This document shows, piece by piece, positions 1 through 9,202 of a DNA stretch of 64,000 nucleotides. Each line of letters starts with the position of its first letter. The first letter of the stretch is position 1. Origin of the DNA: Xanthomonas sp. (GTDB lineage Bacteria; Pseudomonadota; Gammaproteobacteria; Xanthomonadales; Xanthomonadaceae); the NCBI RefSeq assembly GCF_017163755.1, contig NZ_JAFIWC010000006.1, forward strand, positions 1 to 64,000, given 5' to 3'. The notes under the pieces are model-generated. The model was not told the DNA's origin, ran no database searches, and worked only from the letters and a program-made list of their open reading frames with translations. The position numbers and the translations under genes were made by a program.

Positions 1-58
1 CGACTTAGCGGCCTGCCGCACTCCGCTCTCACCTCAACGGTATACCCGCATAAGACAC

Positions 59-137
59 AAGCGACTTCAGTCGCGACAAAGGAAGTGGCGAGCCTACCGT
101 GGCCGCAACGGGTCGGGACTGAAGTCTCTCCTACAGG
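59..137. repeat. REP-like palindrome pair 1
   Basis: A short palindromic unit (AGCGACTTCAGTCGCGAC, 59-76) is followed by a facing unit (TCGGGACTGAAGTCTCTCC, from 112). This head-to-head layout is typical of paired REP elements in Xanthomonas intergenic DNA. The second unit ends in the CTCCTACAG motif that also ends the longer palindromes at 9806 and 14101. Confidence 0.7.
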
Positions 138-236
138 GGCAAGTGTGCCTTCGGTCCGCCGGATGTGCGTTCTGCACGCGATTCAATCGTGACGGACAGT
201 GGCAGCTCGCCACGATCGGAAGGATCGACAGGACTG

Positions 237-301
237 TGGGAGCGACTTCAGTCGCGACGCATGAAGCGGCCGATCGCGGCCGCAAGGATCGGGACTGAAA
301 C
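237..301. repeat. REP-like palindrome pair 2
   Basis: This is a second copy of the arrangement at 59-137. GGGAGCGACTTCAGTCGCGAC (first 20 bases from 238) is followed about 30 bp later by GATCGGGACTGAAACCC in the opposite sense. Positions 1-350 contain no credible gene; these two repeat pairs are what can be recognised there. Confidence 0.65.
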
Positions 302-350
302 CCGTCTGCAAGATGCCAGCGTGCCGCGGCGTGGTGCCTCAAGTAGCGCC

Positions 351-388
351 TAAAACAAAGCGACCGGACGTAGCCCGGTCGCTTCTTT
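351..388 (-). terminator. Rho-independent terminator
   Basis: A 9-bp perfect stem (AGCGACCGG at 359-367 with CCGGTCGCT at 375-383) encloses a 7-base loop. Read on the minus strand it is followed by TTGTTTTAG, so it suits the minus-strand gene ending at 431. Confidence 0.75.
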
Positions 389-430
389 CGCTGCCGCCGC
401 CGTCCGACGGCGATACGGCGATACGGCGCG

Positions 431-844
431 TTATTCCTGGGTGCCTTCCTGCGCGGCCGCGGCGCGGCGGGAGACCCGCGTCGCCGAACGCCGCGCGCCG
501 GCATTGCCGCGCTTGCTGGCCTCGATGCGCTGCGAATCGCCGTCGATCGGCCCGTTGCGGTCGCGCTGGCGCTTGCGGTAGATCGCATAGCCCAGCAGGC
601 CGGCGCCCAGCGCCGCGGCGGCGATCGCGATGGCCGGGTTGCGGCGTACCACCGTGCCGGCGACCTTGGTGCCGGTCCTTACCGCACCCATCGCCGCACC
701 GGTCTTGATCGCGCCCATCGCGGCGCCCGACTGCAACCACCGGTTCGCCTGCGGCCCGAGGTGCTTGAGGCTGTCGCCGGCCTGGCTGGCGAAATCCAGC
801 GCACGGTCCAGGGCGCGGTCGGTGATGATGGTCAGCTTGTTCAT
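431..844 (-). CDS. Hypothetical protein with one membrane segment
   Basis: This 137-residue protein is of unknown function. It has an N-terminal helical part (MNKLTIITDRALDRALDFAS), a Gly/Ala-rich stretch with repeated GAAMGA-type motifs at about residues 40-65, one hydrophobic segment at about 70-87 (AIAIAAAALGAGLLGYAIY) and a very basic, low-complexity tail rich in Arg, Ala and Ser. The layout suggests a small membrane-anchored protein with a cytoplasmic basic tail, but no family is recognised. The start is supported by an AAGGAA ribosome site 6-8 bases upstream. A rho-independent terminator follows the gene, so it is probably a monocistronic unit. Confidence 0.7.
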   Translation of the reverse strand: MNKLTIITDRALDRALDFASQAGDSLKHLGPQANRWLQSGAAMGAIKTGAAMGAVRTGTKVAGTVVRRNPAIAIAAAALGAGLLGYAIYRKRQRDRNGPIDGDSQRIEASKRGNAGARRSATRVSRRAAAAQEGTQE

Positions 845-1319
845 GGGCGTTCCTTCTTGCAGGAATAAGGGCTGCAGTGTCCCTTGGCCGCCGTATAGAT
901 GGCGTTAGCGCGCCGTCGCGGATTCGTCTGGCGGCTGAATGTGGGCCGCTTTGCAGGCGCGTGCGGCGGTACCGTGCGCACGTGCCGGCTGGGGGAGCCG
1001 GCTGCGGAAGGGGCACCGGCCGACGTGCGTGGCGTCTGCGCGGCCTGGCGGCAATGCCTGGCTGGGAAACGCATTGGATCGGAGGGCAGGAGCGGCTGGT
1101 GGCCGTCGTACGGCGATTGCGCCGGTTCGGCATGCAGCGTCGCGGTCGCCGCGGGATTGCCGGCCATGGGTTTGGCGGGGTCCCTCCTTCCTGCATGCAG
1201 GCAGGCGTTGCAGGCCGCTCGGAGCGCGTCGTGCAGCCGCTGTTCCGCATCGCCGCCACCTTGCGTCGCAGGCACCGCGATGACGTCGCCGGATCGAGAT
1301 CGTCTTCGGCCCGCGAGCG
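845..1319. other. Intergenic region without recognisable gene
   Basis: These 475 bp separate the minus-strand hypothetical gene from the end of hrpB. Open frames here are long only because of high GC. None has a good ribosome site or a protein-like composition. I see no clear terminator or repeat. Confidence 0.5.
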
Positions 1320-3986
1320 TCAGGTGCCGCGCGGCTTGGCGCGATGGGTGGCGGCGGCGGTCCAGGGGTCGTCCGGCCAGGGGTGGCGCGGGTAGCGTCC
1401 CTTCATCTCCTTCTTCACTTCCGGATAGGTGCTGGACCAGAAGTTGCGCAGGTCCTGGGTCACCTGCAGCGGGCGCCCGCCGGGCGAGAGCAGGTGCAGC
1501 ACCAGCGGCACGCGGCCGTCGGCGATGCGCGGGGTGTCGGCCAGGCCGAACAGCTCCTGCAGCTTCACCGCCAGCACCGGCGGCCGCGGCTGGCCGTCGT
1601 GGTCCAGCGCGTAGTCGATGCGCCGTTCCATGCCGGACGGCACGGTGATCCGGGTCGGCGCATGGCGGTCGATCGCCTGCCGCTGGCTCCATTGCAGCGG
1701 CGATTTCAGCGCCTCGGCCAGGGCGTCCTCGTCCAGCGCGTCGAGCCGGGTCTTGCCGGCGAAGGCCGGGCGCAGCCAGGCGTCGAGCGTGGCCAGCAAC
1801 GCGGCGTCGCCCAGGTCGGGCAGGTCCAGCTCCGGCATCCACAGGCGCAGCCCGGCCACGCGCGCGCGCCATTGGCGCAGCGGCTCGCTCCACGGCAGCG
1901 CGTGCAGGCCCAGTTCGCGCACCGCGTCGGTCAACGCGGCGGCGGCATGCGCCGGATCGACGCGGCCGGCCGGGCGGCTGTCGAGCACGATGCGATCGAA
2001 GCGGCTCTCGCGCAGCGCGCTCAGCGCGCGCCGCTCCGCATCCCAGCGCACCACGTCCTGCTGCACGAAGCGCTGCGGGAAATCGGCGCGCAGCCGCGCC
2101 TCGTCCACCGGCGCGGCGCGCAGCAGCAGCGCGTCCTTGGCCTCGTAGCGCAGCTCGGTGGCGACCAGCCACGGTTCGCCGCGCAGGTCGCTGTGGTCGA
2201 ACAGGCGCGCGCTGCGGCCGTTGGCCAGCAGGTAGCGCAGCGGGTCGGACGGGTGGCGTGCGGCGATGCGGTCGGGGAAGGCATGGGCGAGCAGGTCGCC
2301 GAGTTCGTGCGCCTCCACGCTGTCCGGTGGGGTGGCGTCGCTGCGCAGGCGTCGCCGCCATTGCCTGGCCGCCGCATCGATCGCGGCCAGGCCGCCGCGG
2401 TTGGCGTCGTGCGGGGCGCGGCCGCGGCGGAACGCGGCCAGCGCGCGCCAGCGTGCGGCCAGCGCGTCGCCGCCCTGGCGCAGCGGGTCGCGCGCTTCGA
2501 CCAGCGCGGCCAGGTCGCAGGCCAGCGCCTGCGCGCGCGCATCCGGCGCGGCCAGCAGCATCGCCGCCAGCCGCGGGTGCGTGCCCAGCGCGAGCATGCG
2601 CCGGCCGGTCGCGGTGACCGCGTGGTTCTCGCTCAAGGCGCCCAGCCGTTGCAGCAGCTCGCGCGCGGCGGCCAGCGCGCCGGCCGGCGGCGGATCGACG
2701 AAGCGCAGCGCGTCGCTGCCCCACGCGGCCAGTTCCAGCGCCAGCCCGGCCAGTTCCACCTGCGCGATCTCGGGCCGGCGCTGCGCCTCCAGCCGCTGCG
2801 ACTGCGGCCACAGCCGGTAGGCCCAGCCCGACGCCACGCGCCCGGCGCGCCCGGCGCGCTGGTCGGCCGAGGCCTGGGCGATGGCGGTCACGTCCAGCCG
2901 CGAGAAGCCGCTGTTGGGGTCGTAGTGCGGCTCGCGCGCCAGCCCGGCGTCGATCACCACCCGCACGCCGGGCAGGGTGACCGAGGACTCGGCCACGTTG
3001 GTGGCCAGCACCACGCGGCGGCGTCTCTGCGGATCGGGTTGCAGCACCTTGGCCTGCTGCTCGACCGGCAACTCGCCATGCAACGGCAGGATGTCGACGC
3101 CGCCACTCCCTTCTCCCCCCGGGAGAAGGTGGCGCGCAGCGCCGGATGAGGGTACGCCGGAGGCGGTGCCGGAAGAGCGGGAACCAGAAGCAGCAGCGGA
3201 CGAGGACACGCCCGAGGCGGCGCCTGATGAGACGACTCCCGAAGCCGTACCGGACGAGAGCCCCGACACGGTCCCGGACCCCTCCAGCGCCGCCTGCACC
3301 CGCGCGATCTCGCGCTGGCCGGGCAGGAACACCAGCACGTCGCCGGGGTGCTGCTGCAGCGCGTGATCCACCGCGCGGCGGGTCTGCGCTTCCAGCGATT
3401 CGTCGCGGCGCGCGGGGAAGTGCGCGATCTCCACCGGATGGCTGCGCCCCGCGCTGGACAGCCGCGGCGCGTCCAGGAACTGCGCCAGCCGCTCGCCGTC
3501 CAGCGTCGCCGACATCACCACGATGCGCAGGTCCTCGCGCACCTGCGCCTGCACGTCCAGCGCCAGCGCCAGGCCCAGGTCGCCGGCCAGGTGGCGCTCG
3601 TGGAACTCGTCGAACAGCAGCGCGCCGACGCCGTCGAGCATCGGGTCGTCCTGGATCATCCGGGTCAGGATGCCTTCGGTGACCACCTCGATGCGGGTGC
3701 GCGAAGAGACCTTGTTCTCGAAGCGGATGCGGTAGCCCACCGTCTCGCCCGGCGCCTGGCCCAGCTGCCGGGCCATGAACGTGGCGGCGCTGCGCGCGGC
3801 CACCCGGCGCGGTTCCAGCATCACGATGCGGCGCCCGTCCAGCCACGGCGCGTCGAGCAGCGCCGGCGGCACCTGGGTGGTCTTGCCGGCGCCGGGCGGG
3901 GCTTCGAGCACCAGCCGCGGATGGCGGGCGAGGCTGGCGCGGATCTGCGGCAGCAGCGGGTCGATCGGAAAAACGGGGGAGGCCAT
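1320..3986 (-). CDS. hrpB: ATP-dependent helicase HrpB
   Basis: This is an 888-residue DEAH/RHA-type superfamily 2 helicase of the HrpB family. These enzymes are widespread in Proteobacteria and their RNA substrate is not well defined. Visible motifs are Walker A GAGKTT (residues 32-37), DEFH (125-128), SAT (158-160) and, after the linker, the ATNVAESSVTLPG and QRAGRAGR motifs, followed by the long HrpB C-terminal domain. The ATG at 3986 gives MASPVFPIDPLLPQIR, the usual family N-terminus; open frame upstream of it is non-homologous and GC-driven. Residues about 235-295, between the helicase motifs, are a Ser/Gly/Ala low-complexity insertion that ends in RHLLPGGEG. The last part is encoded by a copy of the dispersed repeat also found at 40476-41261. 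The frame stays open, so the protein is probably still made. The gene is divergent from tatD. Confidence 0.93.
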   Translation of the reverse strand: MASPVFPIDPLLPQIRASLARHPRLVLEAPPGAGKTTQVPPALLDAPWLDGRRIVMLEPRRVAARSAATFMARQLGQAPGETVGYRIRFENKVSSRTRIEVVTEGILTRMIQDDPMLDGVGALLFDEFHERHLAGDLGLALALDVQAQVREDLRIVVMSATLDGERLAQFLDAPRLSSAGRSHPVEIAHFPARRDESLEAQTRRAVDHALQQHPGDVLVFLPGQREIARVQAALEGSGTVSGLSSGTASGVVSSGAASGVSSSAAASGSRSSGTASGVPSSGAARHLLPGGEGSGGVDILPLHGELPVEQQAKVLQPDPQRRRRVVLATNVAESSVTLPGVRVVIDAGLAREPHYDPNSGFSRLDVTAIAQASADQRAGRAGRVASGWAYRLWPQSQRLEAQRRPEIAQVELAGLALELAAWGSDALRFVDPPPAGALAAARELLQRLGALSENHAVTATGRRMLALGTHPRLAAMLLAAPDARAQALACDLAALVEARDPLRQGGDALAARWRALAAFRRGRAPHDANRGGLAAIDAAARQWRRRLRSDATPPDSVEAHELGDLLAHAFPDRIAARHPSDPLRYLLANGRSARLFDHSDLRGEPWLVATELRYEAKDALLLRAAPVDEARLRADFPQRFVQQDVVRWDAERRALSALRESRFDRIVLDSRPAGRVDPAHAAAALTDAVRELGLHALPWSEPLRQWRARVAGLRLWMPELDLPDLGDAALLATLDAWLRPAFAGKTRLDALDEDALAEALKSPLQWSQRQAIDRHAPTRITVPSGMERRIDYALDHDGQPRPPVLAVKLQELFGLADTPRIADGRVPLVLHLLSPGGRPLQVTQDLRNFWSSTYPEVKKEMKGRYPRHPWPDDPWTAAATHRAKPRGT
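3107..3156. repeat. Dispersed CTTCTCCC/GGGAGAAG repeat inside hrpB
   Basis: The 50 bp with the palindrome CTTCTCCCCCCGGGAGAAG followed by GCGCAGCGCCGGATGAGGGTACG closely match the first half of the 131-bp unit at 40476-41261. That unit has CTTCTCCCCTCGGGAGAAG, then GTGCCCCGCAG and GGCGGATGAGGGTACG. Here the repeat is read in frame within hrpB. Confidence 0.85.
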
Positions 3987-4124
3987 CGGCCAAGGATACG
4001 GATCGCCCCGCCGCGTGTAGAGCGCCGCGCGCCGCCGCCTCGCGTTTTGGCGCATGCGTGCGGCCACCGCGTGCGGCGCGGCCGCTTACAATCGGCGGCC
4101 GTCCTTGCTGCGGCCCACCGTTCC

Positions 4125-4937
4125 ATGTCCCTGATCGATATCGGCGCCAACCTCACCCACGACTCCTTCGACCGCGACCGCGACGCGGTGCTGCAGCGCG
4201 CGCGCGCGGCCGGGGTGGCGCAGATGGTGGTCACCGGCGCCAGCCGCGAGCATTCGCCGCAGGCGCTGCAGCTGGCGCAGCAGCACCCCGGCTTCCTGTA
4301 CGCCACCGCCGGCGTGCACCCGCACCATGCGCTGGAATACACCGCCGAATGCGATGCGGAGATGCGCGCGCTGCATGCGCATCCGCAGGTGGTGGCGGTG
4401 GGCGAATGCGGCCTGGACTATTTCCGCGATTTCGCCCCGCGCCCGGCGCAGCACCGCGCGTTCGAGCGCCAGTTGCAGCTGGCCAGCGAGCTGGCGGCCG
4501 GCGGCGCGCGCAAGCCGTTGTTCCTGCACCAGCGCGACGCGCATGCCGATTTCCTGGCGCTGATGAAGCAGTTCGACGGCAAGCTCGGCCCGGTGGTGGT
4601 GCACTGCTTCACCGGCAGCCGCGAGGAGCTGTTCGACTACCTGGACCGCGACTGGCACATCGGCATCACCGGCTGGCTGTGCGACGAGCGCCGCGGCGCG
4701 CACCTGCGCGAACTGGTGCGCAACATCCCGGCGTCGCGGCTGATGGTCGAGACCGACGCGCCGTACCTGCTGCCGCGCACGCTCACGCCCCTGCCCAAGG
4801 ACCGCCGCAACGAACCTGCATTCCTGGCGCATATCGTCGAGGAACTGGCGCGCGACCGCGGCGAGGACGCGGCGGCGACCGCCGCGGCGACCACCGCCAC
4901 CGCCCGGGCGTTCTTCTCCCTGCCTGCCGCCGCCTGA
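4125..4937 (+). CDS. tatD: TatD-family metal-dependent DNase
   Basis: This 270-residue TatD hydrolase is a TIM-barrel metalloenzyme with 3'-5' exonuclease activity on DNA, linked to DNA repair. It matches TatD proper rather than the YcfH or YjjV branches: the N-terminus is SLIDIGANLTHDSFDRDRD, followed by GVHPHH, GECGLDYFRDF, VHCFTG, ITGWLCDERRG and ETDAPYLLPR, which hold the metal-binding His, Glu and Asp residues. The ATG at 4125 is the only start that fits the family. A TACAAT hexamer (4087-4092) lies 33 bases upstream as a possible -10. The gene is divergent from hrpB and lies 89 bp before the RND adaptor gene. Confidence 0.95.
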   Translation: MSLIDIGANLTHDSFDRDRDAVLQRARAAGVAQMVVTGASREHSPQALQLAQQHPGFLYATAGVHPHHALEYTAECDAEMRALHAHPQVVAVGECGLDYFRDFAPRPAQHRAFERQLQLASELAAGGARKPLFLHQRDAHADFLALMKQFDGKLGPVVVHCFTGSREELFDYLDRDWHIGITGWLCDERRGAHLRELVRNIPASRLMVETDAPYLLPRTLTPLPKDRRNEPAFLAHIVEELARDRGEDAAATAAATTATARAFFSLPAAA

Positions 4938-5026
4938 AGCGCCGCGCGTGCAGGCCGTTGCACGCTGAACTTGCCGGTACAATCGCCCGGCACCGATCCG
5001 GCTGCACTGTCTACGGAAAGCCCTGC

Positions 5027-6127
5027 ATGCCTGTTCGTCCGCTCTTGGTCGTGGTGCTTGCCGGCGCGATGCTGGTCCTGGCCGGGTGCGGCAAGCCGGC
5101 CGAACCGGAGGCCGACGCCGACGCCTCGGCGCTGGCGGTGACCCTGGTCCGCGCCGAGCCGCGGTCGATCCAGCGCACCGTGCTGGTGTCCGGCCCGGTC
5201 TCGGCGTACGAGGAGATGCAGCTGGGCGTGGAGATCAGCGGCGCGCGCGTCACCGCGCTCAACGTCGATGTCGGCCAGGCGGTGCGCCGCGGCCAGGTGC
5301 TGCTGGAACTGGACCACCGCACCCTGGACAGCGACCTGCAGCAGGCCCGCGCCGGCCTGGCCGAGGCCGACGCCAGCGTGGTACTGGCGCAGGCCAACCT
5401 GTCGCGCGCCGAGCAGCTGGTCAAGGACAAGTACATCAGCGCCTCGCAGTTGGACGAGCTGCGCGCCGCGCGCACCCAGGCCGAGGCGCAGCGCAACACC
5501 GCGCGCGCCGCACGCGATGCGGCGCAGCTGCGCCGCGACTTCGCCGAACTGCGCGCGCCCGCCGACGGCATCGTCTCCAGGCGGCTGGTGCAGCCCGGGC
5601 AGGTGGTCGCGTCCGGGACCGAGCTGCTGCGCCTGATCCGCGACGGCCGCCTGGAATGGCGCGCCGAGCTGCCCGAGGCCGAGCTGCCGCTGGTCGCGCC
5701 GGGGGCTCTCGTGACCCTGCCCGCCGCCGGCGGCAGCGTCGCCGGGCGCATCCGCGCGGTCAGCCCGGGCGTGGACAGCCAGACCCGCACCGGCACCATC
5801 TACGCCGACCTGCCCGAACCCGGGCCGCTCAAGCCCGGGACCTACGTCGAGGGCCGCATCGTCGTCGGCGCCGGTCCGGCGCTGATGGTGCCGGCCGCCG
5901 CGGTGGTGCAGCGCGACGGCCACCCGTACGTGTTCGCGGTCGACAAGCAGATCGCGCGCCGCCTGCGCGTGCGCACCGGCGCCACCGTCGACGGCCGCGT
6001 GGAGATCGTCGAAGGGCTCAAGGCCGGCGATGCGGTGGTCGAGCAGGGCGCCGGCTTCCTCGGCGACGGCGACCGGGTGCGGGTGGTGGCGAACGCGGCC
6101 GCGGCCGCGGCGAAGCCGGCGCCATGA
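5027..6127 (+). CDS. RND efflux periplasmic adaptor lipoprotein
   Basis: This 366-residue membrane-fusion protein couples an inner-membrane RND pump to an outer-membrane channel. The N-terminus (MPVRPLLVVVLAGAMLVLAGC) is a lipoprotein signal with lipobox LAGC. It is followed by a beta-barrel/lipoyl half (NVDVGQAVRRGQVLLELD), a long helical hairpin (about residues 100-165), the second lipoyl half (LRAPADGIVSRRLVQPGQVV) and C-terminal beta-barrel and membrane-proximal domains. The start ATG at 5027 is preceded by ACGGAAAG. The stop overlaps the permease ATG in ATGA, so the two genes are translationally coupled. No TolC-like gene is present in the window, so the outer-membrane partner must be encoded elsewhere. 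Confidence 0.93.
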   Translation: MPVRPLLVVVLAGAMLVLAGCGKPAEPEADADASALAVTLVRAEPRSIQRTVLVSGPVSAYEEMQLGVEISGARVTALNVDVGQAVRRGQVLLELDHRTLDSDLQQARAGLAEADASVVLAQANLSRAEQLVKDKYISASQLDELRAARTQAEAQRNTARAARDAAQLRRDFAELRAPADGIVSRRLVQPGQVVASGTELLRLIRDGRLEWRAELPEAELPLVAPGALVTLPAAGGSVAGRIRAVSPGVDSQTRTGTIYADLPEPGPLKPGTYVEGRIVVGAGPALMVPAAAVVQRDGHPYVFAVDKQIARRLRVRTGATVDGRVEIVEGLKAGDAVVEQGAGFLGDGDRVRVVANAAAAAAKPAP

Positions 6128-9100
6128 ACTTCTCCGCCTGGGCGATCAAGCGTCCGCTGCCGGCGCTGATGGTGTTCCTGGTGCTGTGCGTGGCCGGCCT
6201 GTGGGGCTTCCACAAGCTGCCGGTGGCGCGCTTCCCGGACATCGCCTTCCCGATGACCACGGTGACCATCACCCAGCCCGGCGCATCGCCGAGCCAGCTG
6301 GAGACCGAGGTCACGCGCCGGATCGAGGATTCGGTGGCGACCATCCCCAACGTCAAGCGGGTGATGTCCACCGTCAACGAAGGCGTCAGCGTCACCAGCA
6401 TCGAGTTCTTCCTCAGCACCGACCTGCCCACCGCGCTGGACGATACCCGCGACGCGGTCACCAAGATCCGCACCGACCTGCCGCAGGACATCCAGGAACC
6501 GGTGGTGTCCAAGGTCGATATCGGCGGCTCGCTGATGACCTACGCGGTGGTCGCCCCGGCGATGACGCCCGACGAGCTCAGCTGGTTCGTCGACCGCGAG
6601 GTCAGCAAGGCGATGTACGGCGTGCCGGGCGTGGCCCAGGTGACCCGCGTGGGCGGCGTCGAGCGCCAGGTGCGGGTGGACCTGGACCCCAACGCGCTGC
6701 AGGCCTTCGGCGTCACCGCCGGCGACGTGTCGCAGCAGCTGGCGCGGATCCAGGTCGAGCGCGCCGGCGGCAAGGCCGAGCTCGACGGCAGCCAGCAGGT
6801 GATCCGCACCGTCGGCACCATCGCCGACGCCTCCGCGCTGCGCGACTACAGCATCAGCGTGGCCGACGGCCGCGCGGTGCGCCTGTCGGCGCTGGCCAGC
6901 ATCAGCGACGCCGCCGCCGACCCGACCCAGGCCGCGCTGCTGGACGGCAAGCCGGTGGTGGCGTTCTCGATGTCGCGCACGCGCGGCTCCAGCGAGGTCG
7001 ACGTGGCCGAGGGCGTGGAGGCGGCGCTGGAGACGCTCAAGGCCGCGCATCCGGGCGTGAGCTTCAAGCTGGTCACCACGGTGATCGACGAGACCCTGCG
7101 CTCGTACAACTCGTCGATGACGATGCTGTGGGAAGGCGCGTTGCTGGCGCTGCTGGTGGTGTGGCTGTTCCTGCGCGACTGGCGCGCGACCTGGGTGTCG
7201 GCGGTGGCGCTGCCGCTGTCGATCATCCCCACCTTCGCGGTGATGTACTGGTTCGGCTTCAGCCTCAACCTGATCACCCTGCTGGCGCTGAGCGTTGTGG
7301 TCGGCATCCTGGTCGACGATGCGATCGTGGAGATCGAGAACATCGTGCGCCACCTGCGCATGGGCAAGCCGCCGCTGGAGGCCGCGCGCGACGCCGCCGC
7401 CGAGATCGGCACCGCGGTGATCGCCACCTCGCTGACCCTGGCGGCGGTGTTCGTGCCGGTGGCCTTCATGCCCGGCATCGCCGGCAAGTTCTTCCGCGAG
7501 TTCGGCTGGACCGCGGCCACCGCAGTGCTGTTCTCGCTGCTGGTGGCGCGCCTGCTGACGCCGATGATGGCCGCCTACACGCTCAAGGCGCATCCGGAAA
7601 CGCACCGCGAGTCGCGGCTGATGACCTGGTACCTGGGCTGGGTGGACGCGGCGCTGCGCCATCGCGCGCGCACGCTGTGGATCGCCACCGGCCTGTTCGT
7701 GGCGTCGCTGGCGATCGTGCCGCTGATCCCCACCACCTTCATTCCCACCTCCGACCTGGGCCGCAGCAACCTGAGCCTGGAACTGCCGCCGGGCACCACC
7801 CTGCAGCAGACCATGGCGGTGGCCGAGCGCGCCCGCGCGCAGCTGCGCGGCATCCCCGAGCTCAAGCAGGTGTACACCTCGGTGGGCGCGGTGCTGGACG
7901 TGGGCGATCCGTCCAAGTCCGGCGTCGGCGAGCCGCGCAAGGCCATGCTGATCCTCGACTGGGGCCCGGCCGAGGACCGCGACCGCGACCAGAAGACGCT
8001 CGAACGCCTGGTACGCACCCAGCTGGCGAACCTGGCCGGGGTGCGGGTGAGCTACCTCAGCTCCGAAGCCGGCGAGATGATGCAGCTGGTGCTGGCCGGC
8101 GACGATCCGCAGCGCCTGCAGGACGCGTCGATCGCGCTGGAGCGCGACCTGCGCACGATCCGCGGCCTGGGCAGCGTCACTTCCTCGGCGTCGCTGCTGC
8201 GTCCGGAGATCGTGATCGCGCCGGATTCCGCGCGCGCCGCCGACCTGGGCGTGGCCACCGCCGACATCGCCGAGGCCGCGCGCATCGCCACCTCCGGCGA
8301 CTACGAGCAGCGCCTGGCCAAGCTCAACCTGCCCGAGCGGCAGGTGCCGATCCGGGTCGGCTTCGCCGAGGCGCAGCTGGACAACCCGGCGCTGATCGGC
8401 CAGCTGCGCGTGAACGGCCGCTACGGCCCGGTGCCGCTGGCGGCGGTGGCTGACATCAGCGCCGGCAGCGGCCCGGCGCAGATCTCGCGCTACCAGCGCC
8501 AGCGCAACGTCACCCTCAGCGCCGAGCTCAACGGCCGCCCGCTGGGCGAGGTGATGGACGAGGTGCAGGCACTGCCCAGCGTGCAGAAGCTGCCCGACGG
8601 GGTCAGTTTCCTCAACACCGGCGATGCCGAGGTGTTCGTCGAGCTGTTCGTCGGCTTCCTGCTGGCGATGGCCGCGGGCCTGGTATGCATCTACATGGTG
8701 CTGCTGCTGCTGTTCAACCACGCGCTGATGCCGCTGACCATCCTCACCGCGGTGCCGCTGTGCGCCGGCGGCGCGTTCGGCGCGCTGCTGCTGACCCAGA
8801 ACCTGCTGTCGCTGCCGGCGCTGATCGGCCTGCTGATGCTGATCGGCATCGCCAGCAAGAACTCGATCCTGCTGGTGGACTATGCGGTGATCGCCGAGGA
8901 CGAGCACGGCCTGAGCCAGCACGATGCGCTGATCGACGCCTGCCGCAAGCGCGCCCAGCCGGTGATCATGACCACGCTGGCGATGGGCGCGGGCATGATG
9001 CCGATCGCGCTGGGCTGGTCCGGTGACTCCAGCTTCCGCGCGCCGATGGCGATCGCGGTGATCGGCGGGCTGATCACCTCCACGCTGCTGAGCCTGATCG

Positions 9101-9198
9101 TGATCCCGGCCGCGTTCACGGTGCTCGACGACCTGGGCGAATGGATGACGCGGCGCTTGCGCCGCGCGCCGGCACCGGCACCGGCACCGGCGGAGTAG
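6124..9198 (+). CDS. RND multidrug efflux permease (HAE1-like)
   Basis: This 1024-residue proton-driven RND transporter has 12 predicted membrane helices: TM1 near residues 12-30, two large periplasmic loops, and two six-helix blocks. Typical motifs are visible, including GASPSQLETEVTRRIEDSV in the first porter domain, VVGILVDDAIVEIENIVRH in TM4 with the paired Asp residues of the proton relay, and LLMLIGIASKNSILLVDYA in TM10 with the Lys. The length is normal for the AcrB/MexB type. It forms an operon with the adaptor gene (ATGA overlap). The C-terminus ends in a short Ala-Pro repeat. The substrate cannot be told from sequence; drugs, dyes or plant phenolics are plausible. Confidence 0.94.
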   Translation: MNFSAWAIKRPLPALMVFLVLCVAGLWGFHKLPVARFPDIAFPMTTVTITQPGASPSQLETEVTRRIEDSVATIPNVKRVMSTVNEGVSVTSIEFFLSTDLPTALDDTRDAVTKIRTDLPQDIQEPVVSKVDIGGSLMTYAVVAPAMTPDELSWFVDREVSKAMYGVPGVAQVTRVGGVERQVRVDLDPNALQAFGVTAGDVSQQLARIQVERAGGKAELDGSQQVIRTVGTIADASALRDYSISVADGRAVRLSALASISDAAADPTQAALLDGKPVVAFSMSRTRGSSEVDVAEGVEAALETLKAAHPGVSFKLVTTVIDETLRSYNSSMTMLWEGALLALLVVWLFLRDWRATWVSAVALPLSIIPTFAVMYWFGFSLNLITLLALSVVVGILVDDAIVEIENIVRHLRMGKPPLEAARDAAAEIGTAVIATSLTLAAVFVPVAFMPGIAGKFFREFGWTAATAVLFSLLVARLLTPMMAAYTLKAHPETHRESRLMTWYLGWVDAALRHRARTLWIATGLFVASLAIVPLIPTTFIPTSDLGRSNLSLELPPGTTLQQTMAVAERARAQLRGIPELKQVYTSVGAVLDVGDPSKSGVGEPRKAMLILDWGPAEDRDRDQKTLERLVRTQLANLAGVRVSYLSSEAGEMMQLVLAGDDPQRLQDASIALERDLRTIRGLGSVTSSASLLRPEIVIAPDSARAADLGVATADIAEAARIATSGDYEQRLAKLNLPERQVPIRVGFAEAQLDNPALIGQLRVNGRYGPVPLAAVADISAGSGPAQISRYQRQRNVTLSAELNGRPLGEVMDEVQALPSVQKLPDGVSFLNTGDAEVFVELFVGFLLAMAAGLVCIYMVLLLLFNHALMPLTILTAVPLCAGGAFGALLLTQNLLSLPALIGLLMLIGIASKNSILLVDYAVIAEDEHGLSQHDALIDACRKRAQPVIMTTLAMGAGMMPIALGWSGDSSFRAPMAIAVIGGLITSTLLSLIVIPAAFTVLDDLGEWMTRRLRRAPAPAPAPAE

Positions 9199-9202
9199 CG
9201 GG

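Noticed and set aside
1344-3149. A 601-codon open frame antisense to hrpB, and similar long frames antisense to the RND permease, ilvD and the PstS-like genes
   Set aside because: They mirror real genes with strong GC3 bias; their compositions (Gln/Arg/His/Gly-rich) and lack of motifs mark them as shadows.
4957-4983. Sigma-70 promoter TTGCAC ... TACAAT before the RND adaptor gene
   Set aside because: The spacing between the hexamers is only 14 bp, too short for a standard promoter; TACAAT may still be a -10 with another partner.
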